Below, one piece after another: positions 8,839 to 17,266 of a stretch of DNA of 64,000 nucleotides. Source of the DNA: a bacterium (GTDB lineage: Bacteria > Desulfobacterota > Binatia > HRBIN30 > CADEER01); contig JAHBUY010000004.1 in assembly GCA_019637795.1 (NCBI GenBank), positions 605,260 to 669,259 of the forward strand. The letters are read 5' to 3'. Each line of letters opens with the position of its first letter. The stretch's first letter is position 1. The translations under genes were made by a program, and so were the position numbers. A model generated the notes under the pieces. The model made no database searches and was not told the DNA's origin. It saw only the letters and a list, made by a program, of their open reading frames with translations.

Positions 8839-9441
8839 ATGCTCGCCGACCTGATCTTCCTCGCCTTCGTCGCCGCGGCGGTGGTCGACTGGATCGCCGT
8901 CGCGCAGCAGCACCAGGCGCTGGAGTGGATCGCCAAGCCGGCGGCGCTGGCGCTGCTGCTGCTGTGGGCGGCGATGGGCGACGCGCCGAGCTGGGCGTTG
9001 CTGGCGGCGCTCGCCTTCTCGCTGCTCGGCGACGTCTATCTGATGTTGCCGGCCAACCTGTTCGTCGCCGGGCTGGCCGCCTTCCTGGTCGGCCACCTCG
9101 CGTACATCGACGCCTTCCATGCGCCGCTCGGTTGGCGGGTGATCTGGAGCGCGCTGGTGCTCGGGGCGAGCGCGCCGCTCGGCCTGCGCATCGTCGGCGC
9201 CGTGCCCTCGGCGCCGCTGCGCATCGCGGTCGCCGCCTACATGATCGTCATCGCCGTCATGACCGGCTCGGCGATCGCCGCCGGTCTGCCGCTCGCCGTG
9301 GTCGGCGCCCTGCTGTTCATGCTCTCCGATTCGATGATCGCCTGGAACCGCTTCGTCGCGCCGTTCGCCGGCGCCCGGCTGGCGATCATCGTCACCTACC
9401 ACGTCGGCCAGGCGCTGCTGGTCCACGCCCTGCGTTCCTGA
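8839..9441 (+). CDS. YhhN/TMEM86-family lysoplasmalogenase-like membrane protein
   Basis: About 200 residues made almost entirely of hydrophobic helices (roughly eight). The family hallmarks are present: LAFSLLGDVYLML with the acidic residue in the helix, FLVGHLAYIDAF, and near the C terminus LLFMLSDSMIAWNRF, followed by YHVGQALLVHAL. YhhN/TMEM86 proteins hydrolyse the vinyl-ether bond of lysoplasmalogens in animals; the bacterial activity is less certain. ATG at 8839 is preferred over an upstream TTG at 8803 because it sits directly before the first helix. It follows the MpaB-like gene by 69 nt on the same strand. Confidence 0.82.
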   Translation: MLADLIFLAFVAAAVVDWIAVAQQHQALEWIAKPAALALLLLWAAMGDAPSWALLAALAFSLLGDVYLMLPANLFVAGLAAFLVGHLAYIDAFHAPLGWRVIWSALVLGASAPLGLRIVGAVPSAPLRIAVAAYMIVIAVMTGSAIAAGLPLAVVGALLFMLSDSMIAWNRFVAPFAGARLAIIVTYHVGQALLVHALRS

Positions 9442-9470
9442 GCCGCCGCGGGAGGCGGCGCCGCGGCGGC

Positions 9471-10271
9471 TCAGCGGTGCGGGGCGAGCACCGCGAGCAT
9501 CGCCTCGTGCAGGGCGCCGTTGCTGGCCAGCGTCTCGCTGCCGACGACGCGGTGCGCGGCGCCGCCGAAGTCGCTGACCGCCCCACCCGCCTCGCGCACG
9601 ACGAGGGCGCCGGCCGCCACGTCCCACGGCCCGAGGCGCCACTCCCAGTAGCCGTCGAGCCGGCCGCAGGCCACCCAGCACAGGTCGAGCGCCGCCGATC
9701 CGGCGCGGCGGATGCCCTGGCAGCGCAGCATGAAGTCGCGGATGGCGGCGAGATACAGATCGGCGCGTTCGCGGCGGTCGTAGGGCGTGCCGGTGGCGAG
9801 CAGCGCCTGGTCGAGCGCGGCGGTGGCGGAGACCCGGATCGGCTGGCCGTTGCAGCGCGCGCCGCCGCCGCGCACCGCGGTGAAGGTCTCGCCGCGCAAG
9901 GGATCGGCGACCACCGCCACCTGCCCCTCGCCGCCGCGCAGCAGGCCCAGCGACAGCGCGAAGTGCGGATGACGGTGCGCGAAGTTGGTGGTGCCGTCGA
10001 GCGGGTCGAGATACCAGACCCAGCGGTCGGCCGGCGGCGGCGCCGGCGTCCGCGCCGCCGAGGCCTCCTCGCCGACGACCAGGTGATCGGGCAGCTCGCG
10101 GCGCAGGCGCTCGACGATCAGCGCCTCCACCGCGCGGTCGGTCTCGGTCACGAGATCGACCGCGCCCTTGTGCTCGATCCGCTGCGGCCGCCCCACCGCC
10201 TGGCGCAGATGCGCGGCGCCGGCGGCGACCAGGTCCTCGGCGAGCGACAGGTACTCGACGAGCTCGGACAT
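9471..10271 (-). CDS. Inositol monophosphatase-family phosphatase
   Basis: 266 residues beginning MSELVEYLSLAEDL. All metal-binding motifs of the FIG/IMPase superfamily are present: KGAVDLVTETD, EEAS, DPLDGTTNF (the D-P-(I/L)-D-G-T-T signature) and the C-terminal WDVAAGALVVREAGG. These enzymes are Mg-dependent and hydrolyse inositol-1-phosphate or related sugar phosphates in the cytoplasm; SuhB and HisN belong here. No histidine-biosynthesis genes are nearby, so no finer call is justified. The frame extends upstream, but the domain starts at this ATG. Confidence 0.9.
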   Translation of the reverse strand: MSELVEYLSLAEDLVAAGAAHLRQAVGRPQRIEHKGAVDLVTETDRAVEALIVERLRRELPDHLVVGEEASAARTPAPPPADRWVWYLDPLDGTTNFAHRHPHFALSLGLLRGGEGQVAVVADPLRGETFTAVRGGGARCNGQPIRVSATAALDQALLATGTPYDRRERADLYLAAIRDFMLRCQGIRRAGSAALDLCWVACGRLDGYWEWRLGPWDVAAGALVVREAGGAVSDFGGAAHRVVGSETLASNGALHEAMLAVLAPHR

Positions 10272-10394
10272 GCGGCGCACGGTAGCGGCGAACGCCCGGC
10301 AGCGGAAGCCGACGCCGCGGGCGCGGCCGAGCGCGCCGTCGATCCCGGCGTTCCGTTGCCCCTGCACCCCCGGCTCGACTAGGCTGCGCCGGCG

Positions 10395-11573
10395 ATGTTC
10401 GACACCCTGCTGGCGCGCGGCGAGCACCTCGCGGAAGTGGAGGCGCGGCGCGCCCTGCTGCGCTTCCTCAACGGCATCGACTGGCTGATCCGCGACCCGT
10501 CGGACATCGTCGGGCGGACCCCCTACGACGTCGTCTACCAGCGCGACAAGCTGCAGCTCCGCCGCTACCACCATGCCGACCGCAGCATCCGCCCGAGGCA
10601 CGACCTGCCGGTGCTCTGCATTCCGCCGCTGATGGTGAAGCCGTTCATCTTCGACCTGATGCCGGAGCGCAGCCTGATCAAGTTCCTGCTCGACCAGGGA
10701 TTCGACGTCTTCCTGGTCGACTTCGGCGAGCCGGATCGCGCCGACGCGCTGGTGACGCTCGACGACTACGTGCTCGACTGGATCCCGACCGCCGTCGCCC
10801 GCACCCGCGAGGTCGCCGGCAGCAGCGAGCTGTCGCTGCTCGGCTACTGCATGGGCGGCCTCTTCGCGCTGATGTATCTCGCCACCACCGCCGACCGCGG
10901 CGTGCGCAACGTGGTGACCATCGGCGCGCCGCTCGACGCCGGCAAGATGGGCCTCTTCGCCTGGGCGACCAAGATGGCCGGCGGCCAGGTCGACTTCCTG
11001 GCGCGGCGCATCGGCAACGTCCCCGGCAGCCTCTCGAGCACCGTCTTTCGGCTGCTGACGCCGGCCAAGAACATGACCCGCTACGCCGACCTGTTCATGA
11101 ACCTCTGGGACCGCGAGTACATGAACGGGTTCGACGCCATGAACCAGTGGGTGGGCCAGTTCATCGACTACCCGCAGGGCGCGTTCCGGCAGTTCGTGCG
11201 CGACTTCATGCAGCACAACCGGCTGGCGCGCGGCACCATGCGCTTCGGCGACCGCGTCGCCGACCTGCGCCGCATCGACGCCAACCTGCTGGCATTCGCC
11301 GGCAAGACGGATCAGATCGCGCCCGCCGCGGCGGTGCGCGCCCAGGTCGACGCCGTCGGCAGCCGCGACGTCACCTACCGCCTGGTGCCCGGCGGCCACA
11401 TGGGCGTCCTCGCCGGCCACGGTGCCCCGCGCCACGTCTGGCGGCCGACCGCCCTGTGGCTGGCGGCGCGCTCGACCGCGCGACCGCGCCGCGCCCGCCA
11501 ACCGGCGGCGCCCCAGGGCGCCCGCCGCGCCACCCGCGGACCGCGCCGCAGCCGGCGCGCCGCCCGTCACTGA
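10395..11573 (+). CDS. phaC: Class III-like poly(3-hydroxyalkanoate) synthase subunit PhaC
   Basis: 392 residues; class III PhaC is normally about 355. The lipase-like box is GYCMGG with catalytic Cys152, and the triad is completed by Asp306 (GKTDQIAP) and His335 (PGGHMGV). Family blocks TPYDVVYQRDKLQLRRY and RTPYDVV are clear. It polymerises (R)-3-hydroxyacyl-CoA onto granules. The extra 30-35 residues at the C terminus are almost all Arg/Ala/Pro and look like a basic tail, perhaps for granule or nucleic-acid contact. A PhaE partner, normally required by class III PhaC, is not seen adjacent; the next gene encodes a DUF3303 protein. A generic hydrolase is excluded by the Cys nucleophile. Confidence 0.85.
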   Translation: MFDTLLARGEHLAEVEARRALLRFLNGIDWLIRDPSDIVGRTPYDVVYQRDKLQLRRYHHADRSIRPRHDLPVLCIPPLMVKPFIFDLMPERSLIKFLLDQGFDVFLVDFGEPDRADALVTLDDYVLDWIPTAVARTREVAGSSELSLLGYCMGGLFALMYLATTADRGVRNVVTIGAPLDAGKMGLFAWATKMAGGQVDFLARRIGNVPGSLSSTVFRLLTPAKNMTRYADLFMNLWDREYMNGFDAMNQWVGQFIDYPQGAFRQFVRDFMQHNRLARGTMRFGDRVADLRRIDANLLAFAGKTDQIAPAAAVRAQVDAVGSRDVTYRLVPGGHMGVLAGHGAPRHVWRPTALWLAARSTARPRRARQPAAPQGARRATRGPRRSRRAARH

Positions 11574-11583
11574 GGATCCGTCC

Positions 11584-11910
11584 ATGCTCTTCGTCGCCGA
11601 ATACGCCTTCGCCTGGGACGCGCTGGCCACCGTCGCCGCCAAACGCCTGGAATGGGACGGCGCCCAACCCGACGGCTTCCGCTTCGTCGGCGAGTGGGTG
11701 TGGAAGGAGCGCGAGCCGGCCTTCCGCGGCGTCGCCGTGATCGACGCCGAGGACGTCGAGGCGCTCAATGCCTTCGCGCTGCACTACGGCACGTCGCTGA
11801 CCATGACCTTCCACCCGGTGAGCGACGTCATGTCGGCGCTGACCCAGATCGGCGTGCAGCCGAAGGTGCGGCTGGTCAGCCGCCGCCCGCGCGCCAAGCG
11901 CGGCGCCTGA
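11584..11910 (+). CDS. DUF3303 domain protein
   Basis: 108 residues, a single alpha+beta domain resembling a dimeric ferredoxin-like barrel: MLFVAEYAFAWDALATVAAKR, an RFVGEWVWKER strand, AVIDAEDVEALNAFAL and HYGTSLTMTFHPV. DUF3303 proteins are small, uncharacterised and often compared with the Dabb/ABM fold. It starts 10 nt after phaC and is probably co-transcribed with it. The C-terminal tail is basic (RRPRAKRGA). Function unknown. Confidence 0.7.
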   Translation: MLFVAEYAFAWDALATVAAKRLEWDGAQPDGFRFVGEWVWKEREPAFRGVAVIDAEDVEALNAFALHYGTSLTMTFHPVSDVMSALTQIGVQPKVRLVSRRPRAKRGA

Positions 11911-11941
11911 GCAGCGCGCCGCCGACCGCCGGAGAATCGCC

Positions 11942-12838
11942 ATGGCTGAATCCCCGATGATGCTGCCGGAATGGATGGGCGGCGCCGACCCCAGCCGGAT
12001 CGGCTTTCCGCTGCCGGTCGATCGCGCCGCCTACGAGAAGACGCCCGGCATCCCCTACAAGACGACGGCGAGCGGACCGCTGCTGCTCGACGCCTACCGT
12101 CCCGCCGGCGGCGCCCGCCACCCGCTGGTGGTGATGATCCACGGCGGCGGCTGGGCGCGCGGCGGCCGCTTCGAGATGGGCCTCACCAAGTGGGCGGCCT
12201 ACCTCGCCAGCGCCGGGCTGGCGGTGGTCTCGATCGACTACCGGCTGGCGCCCCAGACCACCTTTCCCGATTCGTTCCAGGACTGCCTCGATGCGGTCGA
12301 CTGGGCGGTGGCGCACGCCGACCAACTCGGCGCCGATCCGACCCGCATCGGCCTGTGGGGCGATTCCGCCGGCGGCCACCTGGCGCTGCTGCTGGCGACG
12401 TCGCAGACCCACCCGGCCTACGCCGGCCCGCGCATGCGCACCGACGGCGCCCGCCTGCGCGCCGTGACCTCGCTCTACCCGCCGACCGACCTCATCGCCC
12501 TCGATCGCGCCGAGCAGCGCGCCGGCGTCGCCCGCATCGTCCGCGACTTCGTCGGCAGCGAACCCGACGCCGCGCCCGAGCGCTGGCGCGAGGCCTCGCC
12601 GATCGAGCACGTGCATCCCGCCCTGCCGCCGATCTTCGTCCTCCAGGGCACGCGCGATCTCCTGGTGCCGGCCTCGCAGGCGACCCGCTTCGCCGAACGC
12701 CTCGCCGCCGCCGGCGCCCCGCACCGTCTGGAGATCGTCGACGGCGGGGTGCACGGGTTCGACCGCATCGCCCCCGACGCCCGCGCCATCGCGCTGATCG
12801 AAGCGGTGCGGGAGTTCCTGCGCCAACGCCTGGCGTGA
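11942..12838 (+). CDS. Alpha/beta-hydrolase esterase of the HSL/BD-FAE type
   Basis: 298 residues. Oxyanion-hole motif HGGGW (residues 65-70), nucleophile elbow GDSAGGHLA with Ser about 142, acid in TRDLLVPASQA and catalytic His in GGVHGFDRIAP. This order is that of hormone-sensitive-lipase-like and BD-FAE-type carboxylesterases acting on short acyl or aryl esters in the cytoplasm. A GGAGA ribosome site precedes the ATG. It is 31 nt downstream of the DUF3303 gene, so phaC, DUF3303 and this gene may form one transcript; a role in releasing hydroxyacyl esters would fit but is not shown. Confidence 0.88.
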   Translation: MAESPMMLPEWMGGADPSRIGFPLPVDRAAYEKTPGIPYKTTASGPLLLDAYRPAGGARHPLVVMIHGGGWARGGRFEMGLTKWAAYLASAGLAVVSIDYRLAPQTTFPDSFQDCLDAVDWAVAHADQLGADPTRIGLWGDSAGGHLALLLATSQTHPAYAGPRMRTDGARLRAVTSLYPPTDLIALDRAEQRAGVARIVRDFVGSEPDAAPERWREASPIEHVHPALPPIFVLQGTRDLLVPASQATRFAERLAAAGAPHRLEIVDGGVHGFDRIAPDARAIALIEAVREFLRQRLA

Positions 12839-12867
12839 GGCCGAACGCCGGACCCGCGCCAGCCCGC

Positions 12868-14139
12868 TCACACCAGCCGGAGCTCCGCCGCTTCGCGCGC
12901 CAATGACTCGCGGAAGCGCGGGTCGGCGAGGCCGATGAGGGCGCGGGCCCGTTCGGGGATGCTGCGCCCGACCAGGTGGGCGACGCCGTGCTCGGTGACG
13001 ATGGTCTCGACGTGGGCGCGCGTCGTGACGACGCCGGCGCCGGGGCGCAGGGTGGAGACGATGCGCGAGCACGCGCCGCCGGCGGCGGTGGACGGCAGGG
13101 CGATGATCGCCCGCCCCTCCTCGGCCAGCGCGGCGCCGCGGATGAAGTCCATCTGGCCACCGACGCCGCTCAGGAGCTGGTGGCCGATCGAATCGGCGCA
13201 CACCTGACCGGTGAGGTCGACCTCGACCGCCGAGTTGATCGCGGTCATGCGGCGGAAGCGACGGATGACGGCGCTGTCGTTGGTGTAGTCCGCCGGCCGC
13301 ATCTCGACCGACGCGTTGTCGTCGACGAAGTCGTACAGCCGCTGCGTGCCGGTGAGGAAGGCGGAGACGATCTTGCCGCGGTCCACCTCCTTGTAGGCGC
13401 CGGTGACGACGCCGCGCTCGACCAGCTCGACCACCACGTCGGTGATCATCTCGCTGTGGATGCCGAGGTCGCGGTGGTTGGTGAGCGCCAGGGCGACGGC
13501 GGTCGGGATGGCGCCGATGCCCATCTGGATCGTCGCCCGATCGGGCACCAGCGCCGCGATGCGGGCCGCGATCGCCCGTTCCACTTCGCCGATCTTCGGC
13601 AGCGGCACCGCCGCCGGCGGCGCGTGCACCTCGACGCCGTAGTCGATGCGCGCCACCGGGATGAAACTGTCGCCGAGCGTGCGCGGCACCGCCGGATTGA
13701 GCTGCGCGATCACCAGGCGGGCGGCGCGCACCGCCGCCTGGGCGACGTCCACCGAGGTGCCGAGCGAGCAGAAGCCGTGCCGGTCCGGCGGCGAGACGTT
13801 GAGCAGCGCGACGTCGACCTGCACCGCGCCGCGCTGCATCAGGTAGGGGATGTCGGAGAGGAACACCGGCACGTACTCCGCCCGCCCCTCGGCGACGGCG
13901 CCACGGGCGTTGGCGCCGATGAACAGCGCCCGGTGACGGAAGTGCCCGGCCATGTCGGCGGCGAGGTGCGGCGCCGCGCCCTCGAGATGCAGGTGGGTCA
14001 TGGTGACGTCGCGCAACTCGGCGGCGCGCGCCACCAGGCCGGCGAGGAGCGCGTTCGGCACCGCCGCGGCGCCGTGGACGAAGACGTGATCGCCGGAGCG
14101 GATGTGCGAGACGGCGTCGGCGACGGGAACGATGCGCAT
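12868..14139 (-). CDS. Acetyl-CoA hydrolase / 4-hydroxybutyrate CoA-transferase family protein
   Basis: 423 residues beginning MRIVPVADAVSHIRSGDHVF. Both Cat1/AbfT-type halves are present. The catalytic glutamate is Glu230 in GIHSEM, and the CoA-binding GIGAIP segment at 208-213 and the C-terminal HGVAHLVGRSIPERARALI block are standard. The enzyme forms a glutamyl-CoA thioester and moves CoA between short acyl groups (acetate, butyrate, 4-hydroxybutyrate). Proximity to phaC makes a 4-hydroxybutyryl or 3-hydroxyacyl donor conceivable, but the genes are on opposite strands. The substrate is not decided by the motifs. Confidence 0.88.
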   Translation of the reverse strand: MRIVPVADAVSHIRSGDHVFVHGAAAVPNALLAGLVARAAELRDVTMTHLHLEGAAPHLAADMAGHFRHRALFIGANARGAVAEGRAEYVPVFLSDIPYLMQRGAVQVDVALLNVSPPDRHGFCSLGTSVDVAQAAVRAARLVIAQLNPAVPRTLGDSFIPVARIDYGVEVHAPPAAVPLPKIGEVERAIAARIAALVPDRATIQMGIGAIPTAVALALTNHRDLGIHSEMITDVVVELVERGVVTGAYKEVDRGKIVSAFLTGTQRLYDFVDDNASVEMRPADYTNDSAVIRRFRRMTAINSAVEVDLTGQVCADSIGHQLLSGVGGQMDFIRGAALAEEGRAIIALPSTAAGGACSRIVSTLRPGAGVVTTRAHVETIVTEHGVAHLVGRSIPERARALIGLADPRFRESLAREAAELRLV

Positions 14140-14302
14140 GGGCCGAGAGCCTAGCAGGCGGCGCGCGCCGCACCAGCCGCAAACGCCGGCCAGCTCCAGG
14201 GTCTTCTCGCCAGCCGCCCGGCACCGCGATGCAGGCCCGGAGATCACGCCCAATCCGCGACCGCACTTTTCGGGCTGGTTCATTTCCGCTAACTGGCGAT
14301 CC

Positions 14303-15175
14303 ATGACCGCCGCTGTCGAGGATCTCAGCACGCCGCTGCCCACCGTCACCGTCGGTTCCGACGAGCACAAGGCGCTGTTCTGCCGGGTGTTCATCGAGAC
14401 GCACGATCCGTACGACCCGGCGCAGGTGGCGTGGCCGGACGTCGACGAGGTCACCCTCAAACGCCTGCGCTCGATGCCGTTCTGGAACGAGGCGGTGTCG
14501 ACCGAGCACGACGTCGCCCGCAAGGTGCAGGCGCTGGTGCCGCACGAGCCCGATCCGCACCTGCGCGAGGCGATCGCGCTCAACGGGTACGAGGAGGGCC
14601 GCCACTCCGCGCTGCTCGACCACATGCTGCGCCACTACGAGATCCCGCGCCCGGCGACGCGCGAGGAGCGCCTGTCCGACGACCCGCTGTGGGACTTCAT
14701 GCGCGTCGGCTACGGCGAGTGCTTCGACTCCTTCTTCGCCTTCGGCCTCTACAAGCTCGCCGGCGATTCCGGCATCTTCCCGCCGGCGCTGCTCACCGCG
14801 GTGGCGCCGATCGTCCAGGAGGAGGCGCGGCACATCCTCTTCTTCGCCAACTGGATCGCCTACTGCCGGGCGCGCGAGGGCGGCGCCGGCAAGCTGACGC
14901 ACATGGCGCGCTGCGCGGCGGCGATGACGGCGCAGGTCTGGGGACGGGTGAAGACGGCCATCGGCACGGCGCGCGGCGGCAGCGGCGGCGCCGAGCCCGA
15001 GGACGACTTCATGATGGGCGTCAAGGACTCGCTCGACGTCGTCAGCTCGCCGCGCCAGTTCCTCACCGTCTGCCTGAGCGAGAACGACCGGCGTCTGGCG
15101 GCGTACGATCCGCGCCTGCTGCGGCCGACGTTCGTCCCCAAGCTGGCGCGCGCCCTGGCGCGCGTCGTGCCGTGA
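14303..15175 (+). CDS. Ferritin-like diiron-fold protein
   Basis: 290 residues. Two E-E-x-R-H motifs, GYEEGRH (97-101) and QEEARH (172-177), plus Glu139 (YGECFDS) and Glu63/Glu68 make a likely carboxylate-bridged diiron site in a four-helix bundle. This spacing is seen in ferritin-like proteins related to tRNA hydroxylases, aminoreductase-type N-oxygenases and ribonucleotide-reductase-like oxidases. It transcribes away from the CoA-transferase across a gap of about 160 bp that must hold both promoters. The ATG at 14303 was chosen as the first codon with family-like sequence. Activity and substrate are unknown. Confidence 0.75.
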   Translation: MTAAVEDLSTPLPTVTVGSDEHKALFCRVFIETHDPYDPAQVAWPDVDEVTLKRLRSMPFWNEAVSTEHDVARKVQALVPHEPDPHLREAIALNGYEEGRHSALLDHMLRHYEIPRPATREERLSDDPLWDFMRVGYGECFDSFFAFGLYKLAGDSGIFPPALLTAVAPIVQEEARHILFFANWIAYCRAREGGAGKLTHMARCAAAMTAQVWGRVKTAIGTARGGSGGAEPEDDFMMGVKDSLDVVSSPRQFLTVCLSENDRRLAAYDPRLLRPTFVPKLARALARVVP

Positions 15176-15196
15176 TGCGGGCGACGGCGCGCCGCC

Positions 15197-16117
15197 TCAC
15201 GGCGGCGTGATGCGCACGATCAGCCGCGCCGGCGCGCCCAGGTTGCCGGCCCGGTCACGCACCCGGGCGGTGACCAGGGTGTCGCCGCTCGGGAAGGTCA
15301 GCGGCGCCGACACCGGGGCGCAGAACTGCCGCTCGCCGGCTTCGTTGAATCGGCAGCCGTAGTCGCCGCTCTCGAAGCGTATGCAGCCGAGATCGCAGGT
15401 GCGGGCGCCCGGTTTGCCCAGGCCGTCGATGAAACGGCAGCCCAGGTCGTTGAGCGGGTCGGCGATCGCCTGCGGATCGTCGAGACGCGGCGGATCGATG
15501 CCCGGCACGCCGCCGAACGTCGGCGCCGCCCCGTCGCACACCGCGGCGCTGCCATTGCCCAGCGGTCGCGTCGCCTGCACCTGCAGGTCGGGCACGCCGC
15601 CGTCGACGAAGGTGTCGACCCCCAGCGCCTGCCCGCTGGGGCCGGGCTTCGCCTCGACCACCAGCGAGAAGCCGAACCCGTACGACCGCCGATAGATCGG
15701 CACGCCGTCCGGATCGGTGTCGGTCGGCGGCTGATACGAATCGTCGGCGTTGGTGAGGCCGAAGAAGAGGATGGCCGGCCCGCTGGCCGGGGTCGCGGTC
15801 ACGGTCGGCGTCGCGGTCGCGGTGCGCGACGCGGTGACGGTGCGAGTCGCTGGCCGCGGCGTCGGCGAGGCCGCGGCGCGGCAGCCGTCGAGGGCGTTGT
15901 TGACGCCGGTGACCAGCTCGCTGATCGCCACCACCCCGTCTCCGTTGGCGTCCAGCGCCGGACAGGCGGCGACGGATTCGCTGCCGAGCGCGACGCCGAC
16001 GCCGAGGATCAGCTCGTTGATGGCGACGCGGTCGTCGCCGTCGCAGTCGCCGACGCACGCCGCGTGTGCCGGCATCGCGAGCGCGGCGACGAGGACTAGG
16101 ACGAGCGGGCGGAACAT
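15197..16117 (-). CDS. Secreted dockerin-like protein with T-rich linker and C-terminal adhesion-like domain
   Basis: 306 residues. The signal (LVLVLVAALAMPAHA) is followed directly by a dockerin-like pair: DCDGDDRVAINE with helix LILGVGVALG, and DANGDGVVAISE with helix LVTGVNNALD, each bounded by cysteines (CVGDC, ACPAL, DGC). A T/R-rich linker (residues 95-118) leads to a C-terminal domain of about 185 residues. That domain has an acidic turn (NADDSYQPPTDTDPDG) and six cysteines, and ends VTARVRDRAGNLGAPARLIV, the pattern of a small Ig-like fold with a D-R-A-G-N loop. The C-terminal family is not recognised. It ends within 25 nt of the convergent ferritin-like gene. Confidence 0.75.
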   Translation of the reverse strand: MFRPLVLVLVAALAMPAHAACVGDCDGDDRVAINELILGVGVALGSESVAACPALDANGDGVVAISELVTGVNNALDGCRAAASPTPRPATRTVTASRTATATPTVTATPASGPAILFFGLTNADDSYQPPTDTDPDGVPIYRRSYGFGFSLVVEAKPGPSGQALGVDTFVDGGVPDLQVQATRPLGNGSAAVCDGAAPTFGGVPGIDPPRLDDPQAIADPLNDLGCRFIDGLGKPGARTCDLGCIRFESGDYGCRFNEAGERQFCAPVSAPLTFPSGDTLVTARVRDRAGNLGAPARLIVRITPP

Positions 16118-16177
16118 GCTGTCGAGGATGCGGCTCGGCGTCGATTTGATGCGCCGGAGCGGTCCGGCGCGCGGCGT

Positions 16178-17266
16178 TCAGCTCTCGCTGCCTTCCCGCT
16201 CGCAGCCGGTGAGCGCCCGCGCGACGGCGGCGACCAACTGGTCGATGGTGACCGGCCCGTTGCCGTAGGCGGGGCACGGCAGCACGCTCGTGCCCAGCGC
16301 CAGGCCGACGCCGCGCAGCAGCTCGTCGATGGTCACCTCGCCGTCGCGATCGCAGTCGCCGGGGCACGATTCGGTGACCACGAACTGGGTCGAGGCGATC
16401 TCCGCCGATGGTTCGGTGAAGACGCGAATGCGGTGCGGTCCCTCGGTGGCGAGCAGCGGCACGGTGACGTCGACGGCGAAGGTGCCGAGCGCGCCGGAAT
16501 TGGCGGAACCGACCAGGGTGTCGTCGAAGTACACCGTGAGCAGTTGCGGTGGCCGCAGGGCGCCACACTGCGGCGTCTGCACGCGCAGCGTGCTCCCCGG
16601 AGGCCCCGACTCCGGGGACAGGGTCGGCAGGTCCGGGCAGTCGAGGCAGAAGCGCACTTCCTGGTCCTCGCCGGCGACCGTCACCGGCAGCTCGAGATCG
16701 AGGCGGCCGACGCGCAGGATGTAGTCGCCGTCGGCGATGCCGTCGAAATGGAAGTCGCCGTTGGCGTTGCTGCGCGCCGTCTGCCCGGAGCGGCGCAGGC
16801 GCACCTGAACGTTGGTGGCCGGCAGCGCGCAGCCGTCGCCCATCACCAGGTGGCCGCGGACGCGATGCCGCCCCGGCGACGGCGCGCCGAGGCCGATCTC
16901 GATCGCCGGGTTGCGGCCCACCAGTTGGTCGGCGCGCTGGCTGGTGGTGAAGCTCTCGAAGCCCGGCGCGCTGGCGGTGAGGCGGACCATGTCGCGGCTG
17001 CGGAGCTGGACGGCGAAGGCGAAGCTGCCGTTCACGTCGGTGACCGCCAACCCGCTGGCGTCCGGACCGCTGCCCTGCAGGTTGCGGAACGCGACGGTCG
17101 CCGAAGGGATCGGCACCGCGTCGCCGCGGTCGAGGTTGTAGACGCGGCCGCGGACGATGCGCTCGCCGAGGTTGTCGTCGGCGACCGCCCGCCCGGCCGC
17201 GATGGTCGCCAACAGGATGAGCAGCGCGCGGCGCGACGGCGATCGGCGACCGGTGCGCACCGTCAT
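16178..17266 (-). CDS. Secreted protein with carboxypeptidase-regulatory-like domains and a C-terminal dockerin-like module
   Basis: 362 residues. Signal peptide (RALLILLATIAAGRAVA). Two beta-sandwich regions of the carboxypeptidase-regulatory/prealbumin-like type: VRGRVYNLDRGDAVPIPSA...VTDVNGSFAF at 38-90 and RVRGHLVMGDGCALPATNVQ...NANGDFHFDGIADGDY at 130-190. An IPT-like or sortase-like segment follows (LSPESGPPGSTL). The C terminus is dockerin-like: loop 1 DCDRDGEVTIDE is complete; loop 2 (YGNGPVTIDQ) is shortened. Its ATG overlaps the stop of the Yip1-like gene (17263-17266), so the two are translationally coupled. Function unknown; a surface role is inferred. Confidence 0.72.
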   Translation of the reverse strand: MTVRTGRRSPSRRALLILLATIAAGRAVADDNLGERIVRGRVYNLDRGDAVPIPSATVAFRNLQGSGPDASGLAVTDVNGSFAFAVQLRSRDMVRLTASAPGFESFTTSQRADQLVGRNPAIEIGLGAPSPGRHRVRGHLVMGDGCALPATNVQVRLRRSGQTARSNANGDFHFDGIADGDYILRVGRLDLELPVTVAGEDQEVRFCLDCPDLPTLSPESGPPGSTLRVQTPQCGALRPPQLLTVYFDDTLVGSANSGALGTFAVDVTVPLLATEGPHRIRVFTEPSAEIASTQFVVTESCPGDCDRDGEVTIDELLRGVGLALGTSVLPCPAYGNGPVTIDQLVAAVARALTGCEREGSES

